A program made the translations under genes and the position numbers. The notes under the pieces are model-generated. The model was not told the origin of the DNA. It did not search any database and worked only from the letters and a program-made list of their open reading frames with translations. DNA of 8,282 nt from Muribaculaceae bacterium (GTDB taxonomy: Bacteria > Bacteroidota > Bacteroidia > Bacteroidales > Muribaculaceae). Location: the NCBI GenBank assembly GCA_029060585.1, contig JAIDTS010000530.1, positions 1 through 8,282 of the forward strand. Reading direction: 5' to 3'. Positions 6,343 to 8,282 of this stretch are shown here, piece by piece; the first letter of the stretch is position 1; every line of letters starts with the position of its first letter.

Positions 6343-6417
6343 GAAGCCGATCTTAAATAATCCCTTAAAACCTATAACTTAAAATCCCGGAAGACCGATG
6401 TCTTCCGGGATTTTTTA
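6343..6417 (+). ncRNA. Candidate small RNA of about 75 nt
   Basis: The transcript is defined only by the promoter at 6305-6336 and the terminator at 6381-6416. The first 40 bases are A-rich and look unstructured; the 3' half is the terminator hairpin with its U-run. A GTG-initiated frame of 13 codons (6341-6382) ends exactly where the hairpin begins, but no regulated gene follows on this strand, so a leader peptide is unlikely. I do not recognise the RNA as a known family. The hairpin has another plausible job, ending the opposite-strand gene, so the RNA gene is unproven. Confidence 0.35.
6381..6416. terminator. Strong bidirectional terminator
   Basis: AAAATCCCGGAAGAC (6381-6395) pairs perfectly with GTCTTCCGGGATTTT (6400-6414) around a four-base loop CGAT. 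On the plus strand it runs into a T-run at 6411-6416. On the minus strand it also ends in TTTT, about 40 bases after the stop of the DUF2582 gene, so it can terminate transcription from both sides. Confidence 0.85.
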
Positions 6418-6426
6418 TCTCAAAAA

Positions 6427-6454
6427 TACGCATTACGCTATACGCACTACGCAT
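6427..6454. repeat. Tandem heptanucleotide repeat (TACGCAT), four copies
   Basis: Four consecutive 7-base units: TACGCAT (6427-6433), TACGCTA (6434-6440), TACGCAC (6441-6447) and TACGCAT (6448-6454). The TACGC core is invariant. The last base overlaps the first base of the DUF2582 stop codon (6454-6456 on the minus strand). The array sits between that stop and the terminator hairpin. Confidence 0.8.
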
Positions 6455-6660
6455 CATACAAGTGTCACTACAATCTCCTCGTCATTTTCGTGGAGAGTGA
6501 TCTTTCCTTCACGGCCAAGCCAGCCAAGAGCCGCCATGAGTTCGTCTTTCTTGAGTTTGGTAGCCTTCTTAAGGCTCTTCATGCCAAGTCCGTCGGTAGG
6601 ATTTGAAGCAAGGGCCTTGTAGACTTCGCCGGCCCAAGTTCCGATTGATTCAATAGTCAT
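6454..6660 (-). CDS. Winged helix-turn-helix protein, DUF2582 family
   Basis: A 68-residue protein matching the small winged-helix family DUF2582 (PF10771) common in Bacteroidales. Residues 1-20 (WAGEVYKAL) form the first helix. SLKKATKLKKDELMAALGWL (29-48) is the helix-turn-helix, with DELMAALGWLGREGK as recognition helix. ITLHENDEEIVVTLV (54-68) supplies the two-stranded wing. It lacks any sensor or enzymatic domain, so it would act as a stand-alone DNA-binding or nucleoid-type protein; targets are unknown. It starts 70 bases after the GH3 stop, with no promoter or terminator between that I can see, so it may be the last gene of that transcript. It is followed by a heptamer repeat and the terminator at 6381-6416. 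Confidence 0.85.
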   Translation of the reverse strand: MTIESIGTWAGEVYKALASNPTDGLGMKSLKKATKLKKDELMAALGWLGREGKITLHENDEEIVVTLV

Positions 6661-6730
6661 AGTTTCTAAATTTATTAAAATAGGTTTCTATTTGTTATTT
6701 CTATTCACGTTACACTATTTCAACAATCGG

Positions 6731-7960
6731 TCAGCGTAAAAGTTTAATTATTCGTTCAGCCTCATCGACTTCTCCTATGTTTCCGGTGCCATTGTCATCC
6801 CTCGCCATGAAGTATTTAAAGAATAGCACTCGGCGCACTCGGTCGCGAAGCACGGCAACAGGCATATGTCCCGATTCCACAGCCTTCACGATATTAAGGA
6901 GCTCATCTTCCGTGTTAGACGGGGCAAGCACTATGTCAGCGCCGGCCGTAAGGGCATCCGCCGCCGAGCAACCACCGGCCCCCGCCATATTTATGGCATC
7001 CGTCACTATCAGCCCCTCGAAACCAAGCTCCTCCCTTATGAAATCCACGAGAATCGTCCTCGATACAGTCACAGGCTCCTCCTCAGCATCAAGAGCGGGA
7101 ACAAAAAGATGCCCCGTCATAAGAGCGCCCATACCGTTGCTTATATATTCTCGGAAAGGATGAAGATCTGAAGACTCGAGCTCCTCACGCGTCTTATCTA
7201 CCACAGGGAGGCGCTTGTGGGAATCTGCGTCAGCCGAACCATGACCCGGAAAATGCTTAGCCACGCTCATGACGCCTCCGGCCTCCACACCTTTGGCGTA
7301 AGCTACTCCAAGTGATGCCACACGTTCTGCATCGCTCCCAAAACTTCGGGAACCAATACCTGACCTTCTCTTGCCCGGGGGCAACACATCCAGCACCGGA
7401 CCGAGCACCATATTAACCCCCACCTCCCGACATTCACGTGCCAGTTCGAATCCATAATCAAACATCACAGTCTCGTCTGCAAGTGGAGAGATCCTTCCGT
7501 TTCGTGGAAATTCAGGAGTCCCTTCAAGGCGCATCGCCAACCCCCATTCAGCATCGATTGCTATGAATGGAGGGACCCGAAGCATACTCCTCAACGTGTC
7601 GGCTATAGCCCTTGCCGCAGGCACCGATCCTTTAAGGAGCACCACTCCCCCGACATGGGCGTCGACGGCATACTGGCGCACCAGACGCATCGCAGAGGGT
7701 GCCTCATCTGAATAGACAGCCGGCATCACAAGCTGTCCGGCCATCTCCTCAAGGGTCATGCTTGCCATGATGGAATCGGCCCACTCCCCTGCATCGACGG
7801 AAATATCGTGCTCTGCCTGTATGGAGTCAAGCTCTACGGCCGATAAGGAATCAGTCTCGGATTCCGACGACACTCGCTGCGCGCAACCGTAACAAAGCAC
7901 CGCCAGACAGGCAATACACGGCAGCATCCTATGCATCAGAACGTTTTTCTCCTTTCCCAT
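6731..7960 (-). CDS. GH3 lipoprotein, NagZ-like beta-N-acetylhexosaminidase
   Basis: Encodes a glycoside hydrolase family 3 N-terminal-domain protein of 409 residues, probably releasing N-acetylglucosamine from peptidoglycan fragments or related glycans. GSRSFG (203-208), KHFPGHG (235-241) with Asp246 and His248 of the GSADADSH motif, and the nucleophile Asp321 in LIVTDAINMAG are the NagZ-type active-site set. Unlike cytosolic NagZ of about 340 residues, it starts with a lipoprotein-type signal whose hydrophobic core ends LCYGC. The lipobox is imperfect (Cys at -3, Tyr at -2), with Cys26 as likely lipidated residue, then a Ser/Glu/Asp-rich linker. No beta-lactamase-like second domain is attached. 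Start is uncertain: GTG at 7972, ATG at 7960 (chosen) and ATG at 7936 are in frame. It follows the 5'-nucleotidase gene by 41 bases, consistent with an operon. Confidence 0.9.
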   Translation of the reverse strand: MGKEKNVLMHRMLPCIACLAVLCYGCAQRVSSESETDSLSAVELDSIQAEHDISVDAGEWADSIMASMTLEEMAGQLVMPAVYSDEAPSAMRLVRQYAVDAHVGGVVLLKGSVPAARAIADTLRSMLRVPPFIAIDAEWGLAMRLEGTPEFPRNGRISPLADETVMFDYGFELARECREVGVNMVLGPVLDVLPPGKRRSGIGSRSFGSDAERVASLGVAYAKGVEAGGVMSVAKHFPGHGSADADSHKRLPVVDKTREELESSDLHPFREYISNGMGALMTGHLFVPALDAEEEPVTVSRTILVDFIREELGFEGLIVTDAINMAGAGGCSAADALTAGADIVLAPSNTEDELLNIVKAVESGHMPVAVLRDRVRRVLFFKYFMARDDNGTGNIGEVDEAERIIKLLR

Positions 7961-8001
7961 GTATATTTTCACTCTAACCTACCCATTAACTGTATGGCGA
8001 T

Positions 8002-8282
8002 TCAGGGATATAGAAATCGCGGACGCGGATCAGCCGACAATGGAACGCCAAGCCGTGCGAGTTCCTTGACATATCTTATATACGGGACACACACTTCCGT
8101 CGTATCGGTAAAGATCCACTCGCCATTGGCCATAGAGCGCATATCGTCGTTGCCCCATGCCACATAGTCGATAGTGGCTACAGTGTAGGTCTTTTCGGGA
8201 TCAACTTCCTTAAGATCGACGAGCACCCTCTCTACATTACGAGCGGAGTCACACACGACGTTCACTTCATGGCTGACGGCCT
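8002..8282 (-). CDS. 5'-nucleotidase C-terminal domain protein (partial)
   Basis: The last 93 or so residues of a protein whose beginning lies beyond the right edge; the frame is open to the end of the window. VDPEKTYTVATIDYVAWGNDDM matches the 5'-nucleotidase C-terminal domain (PF02872), which in UshA-type enzymes binds the nucleoside base. The usual A-x-GGDG loop is here AWGNDD. The frame closes with PRPRFLYP shortly after the domain. In many Bacteroidota the metallophosphatase and this domain are split into two adjacent genes; whether this is a split or full-length enzyme cannot be seen. The products of such enzymes act outside the cytoplasm, as the GH3 lipoprotein downstream would. Confidence 0.82.
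   Translation of the reverse strand, partial: AVSHEVNVVCDSARNVERVLVDLKEVDPEKTYTVATIDYVAWGNDDMRSMANGEWIFTDTTEVCVPYIRYVKELARLGVPLSADPRPRFLYP

Noticed and set aside
6398..6622. Plus-strand 74-codon open frame
   Set aside because: It begins inside the terminator hairpin and is antisense to the DUF2582 gene.

Overview
The window looks like a housekeeping stretch of a Bacteroidota chromosome, most likely order Bacteroidales and perhaps Muribaculaceae-like. The support is perfect matches to the Bacteroidota -7 promoter element (TAnnTTTG), weak or absent Shine-Dalgarno sequences, Bacteroidales-type EF-P and DnaB proteins, and a Bacteroidales-type DUF2582 winged-helix protein. The family-level guess is inference. 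I see no tRNA, rRNA, CRISPR array, insertion sequence, phage gene or intein.

Left block, + strand (1-2577): a promoter region with a possible divergent promoter leading out of the window, then efp (elongation factor P), a membrane-anchored family 2 glycosyltransferase, and a RadC/JAMM-family protein. The last two overlap as ATGA. The block ends at a strong hairpin (2590-2622) shared with a convergent small gene.

Centre, - strand (2667-6175): pepP (Xaa-Pro aminopeptidase, M24) is followed by dnaB (replicative helicase) and, after a 200-base gap, a 73-residue single-pass membrane protein of unknown function. pepP has a recognisable -7 element in its leader region.

Right block, - strand (6454-8282): the C-terminal end of a 5'-nucleotidase-type protein (cut by the window edge), a NagZ-like GH3 lipoprotein, and a 68-residue DUF2582 winged-helix protein. 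They read in one direction, apparently into a strong bidirectional terminator at 6381-6416.

The less ordinary content is between the genes. Three spacers carry tandem heptanucleotide repeats of unrelated sequence but the same 7-base period and 4-6 copies, each touching or almost touching a start or stop codon. The 278-base pepP/DUF2582 spacer holds a + strand promoter only about 40 bases upstream of a perfect terminator, which would make a roughly 75-nt RNA, plus two perfect inverted repeats. DnaB ends in an SSB-like acidic/Pro-Phe tip. None of this amounts to a clear new multi-gene system. The heptamer repeats and the small RNA unit are the best leads.
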